A stretch of DNA of 64,000 bases from Excoecaria cochinchinensis (GCA_947683425.1 CANTUQ010000119.1:6473001-6537000), one strand, 5' to 3'. Counted from the first letter of the stretch, positions 1 to 11,811 are shown. Numbers and translations are program-made. The notes: generated by a model from the letters alone, not told the origin.

Positions 1-265
1 AGCGAAGAGTGGCCAGGACCTGGCGAGTAGCCTCTAGAAAAGTCTGGAAGGAGGGCTCAAGGAACTCTGTCCACCCAGCACCCTCGACGAGCAAATCGAA
101 CTCTGGGGCCATCCCTAAGGCCTCCAGGAACGGCCGGGATACAAAACGGCTAGCACGAAGCTCTACCTGAGCCAATGCTCTATACCTCTGAGCTGACTCA
201 GCATCCATCTAATCCGGAACTACGATCTCGGGCTGGGCCTGCGGTACTCTGCGTCTGGGAGGCAT
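1..265 (-). pseudogene. Sense extra gene of Tat-A, N-terminal part of exon 2
   Basis: This is the start of the additional sense gene, homologous to 57962 and leftwards in Tat-D. The ATG at 265-263 lies one base after a 3' splice site (TTGCAG). The product begins MPPRRR and contains the conserved stretch RFVSRPFLEALG, resembling the Athila ORF1 / plant transposon protein families. Codon 19 (211-209) is TAG where Tat-D has TGG (Trp), so this copy is broken. The rest lies outside the window. Its function in the element is unknown. Confidence 0.75.
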
Positions 266-266
266 C

Positions 267-977
267 CTGCAAAGACGAAAAGATTAGATAGCGAAAATTT
301 GATAAAACAAGTATTATTAGACTTATTCTCAAGGGGACGGCCCACTTGGGCCTCACCAGGGCAATGGCGGCCCGAAAACTAAATAGAGAAGACTGATAAT
401 AAATGAAAAGGGCAATGGCTGCCCACATGCTTTGCACATATCAAGGCAAAAAAATAATATGCAATTAGCATGAAAATAATTTGAAACGAGTAAAGGAAAT
501 GGGCTTTCTAGGTCCCAAGGCACGCATTATGCATGAAAATATCCAATTCTAGAATAAATAATAAAAAATTGGGCAGCACCCCGGCAGGGGTATGCCCGAC
601 CTCCTGCATAAAAAGGCAACAAAATAGGCCTCAGGCCTTGATAATAATATACGCATGTAAATGGGACACACCCCGGTAAGAGTGAGTCCCCAACAACACA
701 AAATAATGGCCTCAGGCCTCACAAGCAATATATACACAGAATAGTGCGCTAGAAACTGTCTATTTCTAAAGCACCAAAGTTATAGAAAAATTCTATTTCT
801 ATGTGATCATGCAAAAATTAAGGTTTAATTGCACTAAAATAATAATAAAAAAAATGGGCAGCATTCTCCCTAAATTCCTAAGGCATCTAAAATTTTCTAA
901 ACATTTTTAAAGTTGAAAGAAGAAGAAATGAAGAAATAAATTAAATAAAATTCAAAAGAAAGTAGTTATTTACTTAC
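267..977 (-). other. Predicted 5'-UTR intron of the sense extra gene (Tat-A)
   Basis: On the minus strand a consensus donor (GTAAGT, 977-972) is followed 711 bp later by a pyrimidine-bounded acceptor (TTGCAG) one base before the ATG at 265. Both sites are kept in Tat-D (58677-57964). The interior is AT-rich and has no convincing coding sequence on either strand. This is predicted from sequence only. Confidence 0.6.
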
Positions 978-1164
978 TTGTAGTCGCGAGAAGTGTAGAA
1001 ACTGGAGAAAAATAAATATCCAAGCACCCGGTGAGTAGAGAATGCAAAAATATGAAGAAATCGCGAAAAAATAAGAGGAAATGCTTGAAAAACCGCTAAA
1101 AAACGCAAAAAAAACGGTTTGAGAGAGGAAATGAAAGGGACAGCAGCGTTTGCACCGTCTGTCA

Positions 1165-1482
1165 CTCGCCCTTATATAGAATTTCGTGACCGACGGGCTG
1201 GGCGTCTGTATGTGACCGACGGGCTGGCCGTCTGTCACGCCATACATGCAAGTTAATGCGCGTAATGAATGCAATGCCGACGTCTGCCAGGTGGATCTAC
1301 ACCGACGAGCAGGCCGTCTCTTAGGAGAGGCGGGCAGGCCATCCCTAAGGATAGGCGGGCATGCCGTCGCTGTGTAGGGGCGGGTAGGCCGTCGGTGACA
1401 CTTCCCTAAAAATTTTTCAAAATTTTTGCCCTTCTTATGTCTCTTCATTTTCCAACATCTTGAGCCTTTCATCTTTCTCAAC
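1165..1482. promoter_or_regulatory. Divergent promoter between the two extra genes (Tat-A)
   Basis: A minus-strand TATA box (TATATAAG, plus-strand 1171-1178) points toward the sense gene. To its right, 1187-1400 holds a cluster of CG-rich imperfect palindromes of the type GACGGGC..GCCGTC. One of them, GACGGGCTGGCCGTCTG (1218-1234), is identical to a motif upstream of the LTR TATA box at 22806-22822. The plus-strand TATA seen in Tat-D (59091) has decayed here to CTAAAAATTT. The antisense ATG follows at 1483. Confidence 0.55.
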
Positions 1483-2868
1483 ATGTCTTCTTCTCTAGCC
1501 CAAAGGATGCACCGTATTTTAGATGACAAACACACTTGGGAAGAAGGCGCCCTTTCCTCTCTGTCCGGGCTGAAATACCTGTGCCGGGTCAAAGTCGACC
1601 AAAACCTCCTTCTGGCGGCTACCCACTTCTAAAACCCCCAGTTTCACGTCTTCCGCTTCACCTACCAGGAACTGTGCCCTTTAACCGAAGAGTTAGCTAC
1701 CATCCTGGGAGCCTGGTTCCCTCCTAGTGCTCTGCCTTGCATCCCCCGCTGCGGTCTATTACAGATCCGGGACATAGCCATGGCCCTCGGCATACCTTCT
1801 TCTGAGGCCGTCCGGCTGATTCACTCGGGCCCTTCCTTCGCTCTGGGACCATTGATCGAGGCTCTGGATCAGTTCACCGACATCCCCACCTACCGGGAAG
1901 CATCATATTCTTGTTTTGCATGGTGAACTTCCACACTATTGTTCCAAGGGGTTTGATAGGTGACTCTCGCCTGTTCGGAGTCTTGGGCGACTTTCATCTG
2001 GGATTATCACCCTTGCCGCTCATCCTGGCTGAGACCATTCTGGGCTTGGACGCTGTGAGCTCTGGATCCACTACAACCTTTGCCGGCAACCCCTTATTGC
2101 TCCAGGTACGTCATCATTTTAAAGGTAGTGCATCCCTTATGGATTTTCACACTAGCTTTTCTTTGCGGGAGGTGCGTTCTTTCGGATTTTCACACAACTT
2201 TGTGCCTTATTTTTTCCTGAAGTAAACCCTACTTACTCCAGCGGCTTTTTTTCTCTTTTTTTTTCTTCTTCTTTTTCTTCTCTTCTTTCTTTTTCTCTTT
2301 TTTTATTTTTTCCTTTCTCTCTTTTTTTTTTTATTTTTTTTAGATCTGGCTGCAAGAGAAACTAAAGATGCTATCTGAGCCACCCCCTCGAGTTACTCCA
2401 CAGTACTCGCCGAGCCACTTTCTGCCGCGTCGACGACTTCATGGGTGTGCCACTACTGGTGAAGGCATTACCAGATTTGGCAAGCTGTCAGATGACGACA
2501 TCAGTTTTACGTCTGCCTGGCTCCCACTGTCTCATGTGGTCACTAATGGGCCATCGGGGTGTGTTCCCCTCTGCGGCCTCCGTCAGGCCACCTTCTGCAT
2601 CACCTCTCGATGTACACGCCAGCTCGGGATGACCCAGGATGTAGTGAGGGTTCCCTTGTCTTTCCGAGGAGGAGCTCTCTCGGCTGCATTTGCTTCTCGG
2701 TATCTTGAGCTGTGGGGAAGACTACCAGTGAAGACTGTTATCCCGAGGTTCGGCAATCATTCCGTGTCTTCGACTAACGAGTACAAGAAGTGGATCCTTA
2801 GTCCAACATCTGATAACAGGACTCGAGGGCTCAAGCATCTGGTCGGCAAGAGCAGCAGCAGGACTTAG
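1483..2868 (+). pseudogene. Antisense extra gene of Tat-A, two exons, DUF7745/plant-mobile-domain-like
   Basis: This gene runs opposite to gag-pol. Exon 1 is 1483-2105 and exon 2 is 2344-2868, joined by a GT-AG intron in phase 0. The start is the ATG before SSSLAQRMHRIL, matching Tat-D. The product resembles the DUF7745/plant mobile domain-like proteins that accompany some plant transposons: DQNLLLAATHF, then an LAETILGLDA motif, then LLLQ/IWLQ across the splice junction. This family assignment is from memory of the family pattern. Exon 1 is broken: TAA at 1630-1632 where Tat-D has TGG, and a 1-nt deletion near 1900. Exon 2 is open for 174 codons and has exactly the same length as in Tat-D. 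It converges on the 3' end of integrase. No biochemical function is known to me. Confidence 0.7.
2106..2343 (+). other. Predicted intron of the antisense extra gene (Tat-A)
   Basis: The 238-bp segment starts GTACGT after CTCCAG and ends in a run of about 100 pyrimidines closed by TTTAG. Reading exon 1 directly into ATCTGGCTGCAAG restores LLLQ-IWLQ without a frame change. Tat-D has the equivalent 260-bp intron. Confidence 0.7.
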
Positions 2869-3254
2869 CTTAGCTTACATATGTATCTTTTTGGTGCTAC
2901 ATTTCTTTTTAATGCAGAACTAGGAAATGACAAAAATGAAAAGAATAATATTCATTCTATTTCACGAATTTGTGTACATTTTCATATAATTTCAGTATAC
3001 ATGATCAGTTTTGGCATTTACTCAGCCGCTTACGCACTGTTAATACAAAGAACCAAATTTTAACAACATCAACTCCTGTTACCAATCGGCCCTCTCGGTT
3101 TTTCACGATCGGACATTTTCTCTCATGCCTCTAATTTTTGCACAGGATGCCTTTTTTCGGTTTTCACCCTGTCAAGGCGCCCAATTTTAGCACAGCCGCC
3201 TTTTTCTGTTTTTGACTTGCAGGACATTTTATTCTCTTCTTTTTATTTTGGTCT
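2869..3254. other. Convergent spacer between antisense gene and integrase
   Basis: This 386-bp stretch separates the stop of the plus-strand antisense gene from the minus-strand integrase stop. It is T-rich with no coding signal. Both transcripts probably end here. The equivalent in Tat-D is 60574-60960. Confidence 0.5.
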
Positions 3255-4517
3255 TTAGCCATGGAACCTTTTGAGTCTGTCGACATTGATCGGCTCCTTG
3301 AATTCATTCCCATCACTATCTGACAAGATTGCAACTCCTTTGGACAACAGTTTCTTAAGGATATACGGCCCTTCCCAGGTCGGTCTAAATTTCCCTCTAA
3401 TATCTGGTATACCTGGCCTCATCTGCTTGAACACCAAGTCCCCTTCTTTCAGCGGATGCTTTCTTACCTTCTTTCCGAAAGTTCTTGCCAATCTCTTCTG
3501 GTAAATCTGATTATGATAATAAGCTTTCAGCCTACTCTCATCCAGTAAATTCAAGTGCTGTAGCCTCTGCTGCGCCCATTCGGCCTTTGGGATTTGGGCT
3601 TCCATGACCACCCGTAGTGAATTGAGCTCTATCTCGACTGGTAATACTGCTTCCGTTCCGTATACCCGGGAAAATGGTGTAGCGCTTGTAGACGTCCTTA
3701 CCGTTGTTCTATATCCCCACAGGGCGAAAGGTAACTTTTCAGCCCAGTCTTTGTAGGTTTGGACCATCTTGGACAGGATTGTCTTCATATTCTTATTAGC
3801 GGCTTCTACTGCTCCATTCGCTTGTGGTCGGTAGGGAGAGGATTTATGATGCTCGACACCATATTTCTCGAGGAGCTTCCTGGTTTCTCCCATGAACTGT
3901 ACTCCATTGTCAGACACTATGTGATGAGGGAGGCCATATCTGCAGATCAAATTTCTCTCTATGAACTTGGCCATATCCCTTGCGTCCATCTTCTTGAATG
4001 ATTCTGCCTCTACCCATTTGGTAAAATAATCAATTGCGACTATGATGTATCTATGCCCGTTGGACGCCATAGGGCGAATCTCTCCAATGATATCTATCCC
4101 CCAAGTTGCGAAAGGCCAAGGTGATGTCAGGTTATGTAATTCTGATACTGGCAGGTGTCTAAAGCCTGCATATTGTTGGCACAGCTGGCATTGTTTAACA
4201 TATTTCGAGCAGTCGTTGTCTATCGTAAGCCAATAAAAGCCTTGCCTCATGATCTTCTTAGCCAAGGCCAAACAGTTCATGTGGGCCCCACAGACACCTG
4301 CATGGGTTTCCTCCATCACCTTGCGGGCTTCCTTTTCATTCAAGCACCTGAGCTGAATCCCGTCCGACTGTCTTTTGTACAACACCCCTTCCAAGGATAT
4401 GAACTGAGTAGATAGCTTATGGATCATCCTCTGGTCTTTCTCAGTAGCTTCTTCTGGAAATTTATTGTTGTCTAAGTAATTCATGATGTCGAAGTACCAT
4501 GGTTTCCCGTCCGCCAT
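3255..4517 (-). pseudogene. Tat-A integrase
   Basis: Integrase inserts the element's cDNA into the genome. The 420-codon reading frame has a zinc-binding HHCC module (THAGVCGAH with later CQLCQQ), the catalytic core with Asp in GIDIIGE, Asp in SDNGVQF and Glu in NGAVEAANK (a DDE core), and a C-terminal GPY/F-type module (WEGPYIL). It is in frame with the RNase H upstream but separated from it by a TAA at 4520-4518, where Tat-D reads straight through. The local sequence therefore looks intact but would not be made as part of the polyprotein. No chromodomain is present, as expected for the Tat lineage. Confidence 0.9.
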
Positions 4518-5144
4518 TTATACTTCCATTACAGGCTCGGTTTCAAAACTGGGCTTATCAGAACTCGAAATTAGCATTGGCTTCATAGCCACTCCTTCGG
4601 GGTTATCCCACATTGACACTAAGGTGGCCAACGCATCAGCCAGACGGTTTTCATCTCTCGGCACAAAGTGGAAAGTGCAAGTCTCAAACTGCCCACATAC
4701 CTCTTTCAAATATTCAACGTAGGGGACCAGTCGTTCTTCTTTTACAGCCCACTCACCTCGGATCTGATTAATCACCAAGGATGAGTCACCGAAGACTTCT
4801 ATATTCTTTGCCCCCAATGCCACTAAAGTTTCTAACCCAAAAGTGCATGCTTCATATTCGGCTTCATTGTTGGTTGCTTTGTACCTCAGCTTCTTTGCTA
4901 GGGGGAGTTTCTCATCATCTGGGGTTGTCAGGACGATTCCGATTCCGGCCCCTCTGCTATGCACTGCCCCGTCAAAGTGTAACTGCCATCCTTGGACAGA
5001 AATTGTGACTATGCTCTCATCAGGAAAGGTAAACTCGGGAGTGTCTCCTTGAATAGGATGCTCGGCAAGAAATTCTGCTACGGCCCGCCCCTTAATAGTT
5101 TTGCGAGTGATGTATTGCACATCGAACTCCTGTAGCAAGAGCAG
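4518..5144 (-). pseudogene. Tat-A archaeal-type second RNase H (aRNH)
   Basis: RNase H removes RNA from the RNA:DNA hybrid during cDNA synthesis. The fragment starts with the linker LLLLQEFDVQY and carries FDGA, NNEAEYEA and GDSSLVI, which supply the Asp-Glu-Asp catalytic residues. A second, archaeal-like RNase H after the degenerate Ty3-type one is a hallmark of the Tat lineage. It is out of frame with the RT/RNase H upstream because of one extra C in the CCC at 5145-5147 (plus strand). Tat-D lacks that extra base but has TGA at the same Trp codon. The fragment ends at a TAA (4520-4518) before integrase. Confidence 0.88.
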
Positions 5145-8100
5145 CCCACCTCCCTATCTTACCAAGCAAAGACGGTGCATCCTGCAAATATCTTAATGGA
5201 TTCTGCTTGGCCACTGCCTGAACTTTGTATGAGTGGAAGTAATGTCTCAGCTTCTTTGACGCCCAAATTATTGCGAGGCAGATATTTTCTACTTCAGCAT
5301 ATTTTATCTCATAAGCCAAGAACTTCTTGCTGAGGTAATAAATTGCAAATTCCACCCCAAATTCATCTTCTTGAGCCATCATGGCGCCCACTGAACTGCC
5401 TTCTACTGCAAGATACAGGATAAGCGGTTTGATTGGTTGCGGCGGCCTTAGCACTGGCGGATTCAGCAGGTATTCTCTGATGTTGTCAAAGGCTTTCTGG
5501 CAGTCTTCATTCCAGACCACAGGTTGATTCTTTCTAAGCAGCTTAAAAATAGGCTCGCATATTGAAGTGATCTTGGCAATAAATTGGCTGACATACTGCA
5601 GCTTGCCCAGGAAACTCCTTACATCCTTCTCCTTTTGCGGCACGGGCATCTCTCTGATGGCCTTCACCTTGTCCGGGTCAATTTCTATTCCCCTCTGACT
5701 GACGATATGTCCCAATAGTTTTCCTGAAGTCACTTCGAAAATGCACTTCTTGGGGTTAAGTCGCAGATTATACTTGTCAATCCTGGTGAAGAACTTCTCT
5801 AGAGCTTCAAAGTTTCCCTCTCGAGTGGCTGACTTGACCATCATGTCATCGACATACACTTCCACTTCTTTGTGGATAAGGTCACTTAAGATTTTGGTCG
5901 CCATCCTCTGGTATGTGGCCCCTGCATTCTTCAGGCCGAAAGGCATGACCCGGTAGGCATAGGTCCCCCACTCCATGATGAAAGCGGCTTTAACCCGGTC
6001 AGCTATTTTATTCAGGATCTGGTTGTAGCCCACATAACCATCTCCAAAGCTGTACATTGCGCAATTGGTGGCACTGTCTATCAATACATCGATATGAGGT
6101 AGTGGAAAATCATATTTGGGGCAGGCCTTGTTCAGATCTCGATAATCTACACACACCCTGACTTTTCCGTTCTTCTTTGCTACAGGGACCACATTTGCCA
6201 ACCATGTACGATACTGCACTTCAACAAGGAACTTGGCTTCGATCTGCTGACAAATTTCCTCCTTGACCCTGTCTGCCCATTCTGGCCTGAGCCTTCTCAA
6301 CTTCTGCTTCACAGGCTTGTAATCTGGGTAAGTCGGGATAGCATGTTCTGCCACGTCTCGGTCAATTCCTAGCATGTCCTCATAGGTCCAGGCGAAGACT
6401 TTTTCATGTTTTCTTATTATTCTCTCAAAACTTTTTCTCTCCTCAGGAGTTATATTTGATGCTATTAGAATTTCTCTCGGATTTTCCGAGGTTCCAAGAT
6501 TAAAAGGCGTTGTATCAGTGGAATCAATGTCAAAAATTGATGGAATATGATCATGTTCATGCATGTTGAAATCATTAGAAACATCGCACAAGTAAGAGAA
6601 ATTGTTTGCCTTATTAATAATATTATAATTGTCATTTACATCATAAAAGAGTTCTGGAATAAAAAGACAGTCTAAACTAGAGTCTTCTTCTGCTACTCCC
6701 GAGGTTGATGTTGTTGCGACTTGATCACTGGCTTCCTGATTCAGCAGAGGCCCCTCAGGCATGTCGGAGGAAATCTTCAAACCTCCCATTTTCGGCTCTA
6801 ATTCTGCTATCTTCTCTTTCCCTTTCAGCCTGGCAGCTATCATTTTCTTGGTAACGACCTCTTCAGGCTCGCATCTGTCCCAAGTGATACCCTGAGTCAT
6901 GACCTCCTCATCCCAGAAGTCTTCAGCAGTCTTGATAAACCCGACTCTCCAGTCAAATACATCATTAAAGATCTCGAACCCAGGGACAATTCTCCCCTTC
7001 ACCCACTGTGGTTCATCTTCGCCAGTATATGCGCAAACTGAGGATGCGGGAAAAAAGCTTTCTGAAATGTGAGGGATCTTGTCTGTCGCCTTCTTCTTGC
7101 CGAAGCCGCCTCTGTACCCTAGACCTTTTCGGTTCTTCTGACCTTGAGTGGTGATCGCTGTTTGCAACCCCTGAGAGTTCCTGCCCAAACCAGCCCCGGG
7201 GAGATAGTGCATCTTTTTCAACATATTAACCACAGCTGGGTTATCCACTGACCCGTGCTCTTCTCTTATCATGGACACGTGGAAGCCACTAAATGGCTGA
7301 TTAGCTATTTCAAACGCTAAGACCTGATTTTCCCTGGCTGCCTTGATAGTCACCACCTCCCCTTCATGTGGGAACTTTATCATTTGGTGCAGCGTAGATG
7401 GTACTCCTCCTAATTTGTGAAACCAGGGTCTCCCAAGTAGAGCCGAGAAGTTAGCCGAGATGGGCAGAACTATAAATTCTACCTCCACTTCAATGGGTCC
7501 TGTCTTGACCAAGGTCTTAAAGGTTCCCGAGGCTTGCCTCCTCGAATTATCATAGGCTGTGATAGTCAGATCTGATCCACTGAGCATATCTTCGTTTAAA
7601 CCAAAAGCCTGTAGAGCTATCAGGGGGCACACATTGATAGAAGACCCATCATCTACCATAACGCAAGTAGTGTGCTTGTCGTTAATCTGTGCTTTGATGT
7701 ACAGGGGTCTGTTATGATTACGGCCCTCGACCGGTAGATCGGCATCAGAAAAGACCAATCTCTCCTCGGATCCTCCCTTGACCAAACCCAACAGTTCTGA
7801 TGGGGAAATCGTGGTGGGGACCGTGGCCTCAACCAAAGCCTCCACTACCTTCTGCCTATGAGAGGGGGACTGTCTCAAAAGATCCCAGATGGATATTTGA
7901 GCCGCAGTCTTCTTCAATTGCTTGACAATCTGATTCTCCTCTGGCTCTTTCTCTGCTGGCATCTGCACTGGCTCAGGCAGCCTGGTAATCTCGGGGACCA
8001 CTCTCCCACTTCTCGTTATAGCTCCTATTTCTTCTTGATCTTCATCAGACCCCCACAAGTCAAGGTTCATCTCTCCTTCCCCATCGGTTTCTCCGCCACT

Positions 8101-8978
8101 CTCACTGCTAAACCAGTAATCAAGGGTTGCCACGACTGCTGTCTCCTCTCTAATCGCGGAATAATCAGCAGCAGAATTCTCGCTCCCATATAGATCTTGT
8201 AGCACGTACCATTCTGGCAAGCTAGATCCGATCATAAACACGGGTGGTGGTACGGCATTATAACCGGGTTTCTTCTCAGCTTCCCTCCTTTCGGGGTCAA
8301 AAATCTGCTTGTTATCAATCAAGTCTTGGATAGCATGCCGCAGCGCTTTGCACTTATCTGTGATATGGCCTGAGTGCTGGTGAAACGCACAGAATTCATT
8401 GTCTTTGTGCCCAGGCTTTCTCAGCGTCAAAGCAGGTCTAGGAGCTAAGGGCTGCAATTTTCCCTCCTTCATTAATCTTCTCAAGACCCAAGATAAAGGT
8501 CTCCCCAAGTTCGAAAACTTCCTCTGGGTGGTTACCTCAGTAGCAGACACCTCGCCTGTTCTTCTGGTGCTACCACTGGGACCCGCCGGCCTACTGGTTC
8601 CTTGACCGGGGTTAGCCCTTTTGGCAAAATTATCATTGTTAGCCTTCCTAGCCAAGAACTCTCCTTCTGCCTCGATGGCTATATCCTTGAGAGACTCCCA
8701 GTCCTTCAACCCCTTCATCTTCAACCCATCTTTCAAGTACGGGCTTGCGTTCTTGATGAATAAACGAATCTGGTCTTGGCTGTCAGGCTTTCTCCGCATC
8801 TCCATTACTCGGTTCCGCCATCGGGTGAGATAATCATGGAAAGATTCTCCGGCCTTCTGCTGGAGCAGTTCAAGATCTTTTAGAGTCACCTCCATTCTGG
8901 TATTGCAGTCATACTGCTTCAAAAACTCCTCAGTGAGCAGATCCCAATCTTCTTTAGTGCGACGGTCAAGACTATGAT
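5092..8978 (-). pseudogene. Tat-A gag C-terminus, protease, G-patch, reverse transcriptase and RNase H
   Basis: This frame continues gag from the other side of the Tekay insertion. Counting residues from 8922: rest of the gag capsid-like region (1-100), a zinc-knuckle-like CAFHQHSGHITDKC (178-191), a retropepsin site VDDGSS (about 423-428), a G-patch (GAGLGRNSQGLQ, about 576-587), RT with SFGDGYVGYNQ and the YVDD catalytic box (about 1023-1026), then a Ty3-type RNase H whose first acidic residue sits in a degenerate YLAVEG context. Together these make the capsid, process the polyprotein and copy the RNA. The frame ends after SLLGKIGRW because of a 1-nt insertion at 5145-5147. At the insertion boundary the codon before YHSLD is TAG, inside the TSD itself. 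Confidence 0.92.
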
Positions 8979-8983
8979 ACTAG
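8979..8983. repeat. Left TSD of the intact Tekay element (ACTAG)
   Basis: ACTAG precedes the LTR here and follows the other LTR at 19426-19430. It is a perfect 5-bp duplication, as expected for Ty3/gypsy integration. Confidence 0.95.
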
Positions 8984-9639
8984 TGTGACACCCCCTTCCC
9001 ATACGTAAGCGATCCCATCCGATAAGGAGTGAGATGCCGTATGAGACAAGGTGTCAACAAACAAAAGCAAAGCAAAATATACATCCATTCATAACATACA
9101 TTCCGAAATACAGAATAATTAAAAACTTTACATGCAGAAAGCATAAGCTGATCATGCATTACTATAATTAAACTATTACAAATGCGGAAGCTGATACAGA
9201 GAGTTCTATACAAACAAAATCATCACAAATACAAAACTGAGCCCTACACTAAAACCCTCCTGTGTTGGCTTGATGACGTCGACTCTCTCAAAGCAAAACG
9301 CCTTCCACACCTGCACGGGTAAAAACACCGTGCTAAGCGATAAACGCTTAGTGGGGAACCACACATAAATTATGGACGGCCACTCACAGTGGTCGTCAAG
9401 GCATAACACATTCACTATGGCAGAATGCAAGGACTATTGCATAATTCATATAAGCATGCTCGTATTTAAAAGCCATACATTCAATATCTCATAATCATAT
9501 ACATTACAGAGTAAACCAGCATGTATTTCATCATTAAACTCATTCAGATATTCCATTCAAAGTCAGATCAGATCAGAACATTTCCATTAACATTTAAATA
9601 ACACCTGCTGACTCTAGACAGTGGATAACGAGTGTACTG

Positions 9640-9870
9640 AGGGTACCTTACGGGTACAAATCGAATACTGAGGGTACCTCACAGGTACAAGTCAAATATT
9701 ACCTCATTTATCAGAACATGTTATTTATATACTGAGGGAATCTTCAACAAGATTCTATACTGAAGGGTTCGCGAGGAACCAAACGGGGACCTGATCGGGG
9801 TCCGAACTGAACTGAGGGCTGCAGCTAAAAGACTCTATTAGGCATGCCTAACTATCCACTAGACTGACTC
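9640..9870 (-). repeat. Array of short hairpins in the Tekay LTR
   Basis: Consecutive inverted repeats occur here: GGTACC-ttacg-GGTAC, GGTACC-tcaca-GGTAC, GAATCTTcaacAAGATTC, GGTTCgcgaGGAACC, GGACCtgatcggGGTCC, CTGCAG and TTAGGCATGCCTAA. Several are preceded by ACTGAGGG or ACTGAAGGG. The same order is seen in the LTRs at 17222-17452, 35600-35870, 43400-43660, 45830-46044 (reversed), 52500-52760 and, with different arm sequences, 24700-24900 and 51160-51360. The hairpins would form in the transcript or in single-stranded DNA. Their role is unknown. Confidence 0.6.
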
Positions 9871-10357
9871 TCGCAGGTCATGCATAACACAATTCACATT
9901 TAGTTAAAGCATAATATGGCATACAAATATTTAGCATAGCAAAAATACAATTATAAGATGTAAAGCATATAAGAAGACATTAAATAACGTTTAGATAGCT
10001 TATATAATATTCAAATCACAAGTTCTTGCTTCCTAATTAAATTAGATTTAATCAAATAATATATTAGGTTTAATGCCTTAATCATAAATTATACACATGT
10101 TATATAATTCTCGTCATGAGTATTTATTCATCTAGCAAATTATACTTATAGTTTAATTCATGGTTAATCATCATATTAATTAATTTTTTCGTTATAAGAA
10201 TTTATTCAATTCATAGGTAATTTAATTATATATCCTCATTACCTAATTATTTAATAAGTAATATTAAATTTTTCAGGCATTTCTAGACACTTTGGGGCTA
10301 ATTCGGAGGTGTAGGATCGATTCTAGGATGAATTGGTGAAGAGGAACAATTTTTATT

Positions 10358-10466
10358 AAAACACAGCTGTGCTTTTTATAAAGCACAGCTGTGCTCTGCT
10401 GTATATGGTCGATCTAAAAGCCAAAACACAGCTGTGTCATACCCAAAAGCACAGCTGTGCTTTCCA
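10358..10466 (-). repeat. Family-specific palindrome array (CACAGCTGTG)
   Basis: Four copies of the palindrome CACAGCTGTG, mostly extended to AAGCACAGCTGTGCTT, lie within about 110 bp. The identical array is in the other LTR at 17940-18048. Other Tekay-type LTRs here carry unrelated palindrome arrays at a comparable position. Confidence 0.75.
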
Positions 10467-11811
10467 ACCAGTTCCCAAACATTATTAAACACAGGGCAGA
10501 ATTAATTTACTGAATCTATATGCATTTTTGAACTACTAAATGACATTTTTAGACAAACTTATCTTCATAACAATTAATCCTCAAGATGTTATCTTTCTAG
10601 TGACAAAATTTCAGATCATTTGGAACGAAAATCGGGGAGATATACTCAAATTTCTCTACCTTGTTCCACAGACACACCTGATGCTTTTTGCTACTGTAAT
10701 GGGCGATTTTAAAATAGTTAGAGTCCGAATTAAATTATAGTTACTTCTACAAAGTTTTAGATACGGAAGTTGTGGTTCTAACCCAACTGGAATCATGTAT
10801 TTTGGAGTGCTAAAACTCAACTTATACTAAAAAGAATGACCAAAGGTCAATCTGACCCTCAAAAACAGATTTGCACTATGAAGTTCAACAAGCTTCATAC
10901 CAACTCATTTGACACCATTAATTCACCAAATTTAATCCAAACAATCACAACACATAAATTAACATCTCAGAATACTCAATTCAGTTATTAAAAACCATTA
11001 ACACATAAATCAACAAACCAATTCCCAAACCTGAAAATTAGGAGCTCAATTACTTGACTCCACTGGATCCAGCAACCTCTTTGCCTTTAGGATCGCGAGG
11101 AGGCTCAACTAAGCATCAAACCACAAAAATACACAAACTCAAAACCCTAACTTACAAATCCAAAACCAGAAAATATGAAGAAGAAAGAAGAAGAAGAAGA
11201 AGACTACACAAAAGAGATGCATGAACTCACTAATTAATGCAAAGTGTGATCAATTCCCACCACCAAGGGCTTGAATCCAAGCTTAGAGAAAACAAAAGAA
11301 GAGCAAAGAAGAAGAAGGAGATGAGGAGGGGAGGAGGCTACGGGAAAATGAAGAGCAAATTCTGCTCTTACCCTTTTCTATTTCTTTTTCTTTTTCTTTT
11401 CCTAACCCTAACACTTGTCACTTTCCTATTGGTGGAAACTAATCATTCACACCTAACCATCATATGTCAATCACACACCATAAAACACTCTAATAATGCA
11501 CCCCACATATGTATGAGCAACACACACAATGATACCCCATATAGATTCCTTCTACAATGGTATGCTCACTACACACAATCAAAACCCAACTTAAAACACC
11601 CTACTAATGTGTGAGTAAAACACACAATCACTACACCATTACTCACATCCCACAATGGTATATGCATGCACACACAAGTATCTCCCAACTAATTCACACC
11701 CTACTAACATATGTGCACCCACATATTAAAATAACTCTTATAACATGCAATATACCCCACAATACCCTTGTCACATGCCAAAATACTTATAAATTTACAC
11801 ACATACTTGGC

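Noticed and set aside
966..1592. 208-codon minus-strand open frame across the divergent promoter and antisense exon 1
   Set aside because: It is the complement of exon 1 plus the CG-rich palindromes. It shows no domain and conflicts with the conserved donor site at 977.
11400..11420. Telomere-like CCTAACCCTAACAC
   Set aside because: Only two imperfect units, located in an LTR and present identically in the partner LTR. It is not a telomeric array.
11237..11614. 125-codon plus-strand open frame in the Tekay LTR (identical copy at 18819-19196)
   Set aside because: The sequence is low-complexity (Lys/Arg/Ser, Leu/Phe runs) from GAA and T-rich repeats. It is antisense to the element and has no homologous frame in other Tekay LTRs.
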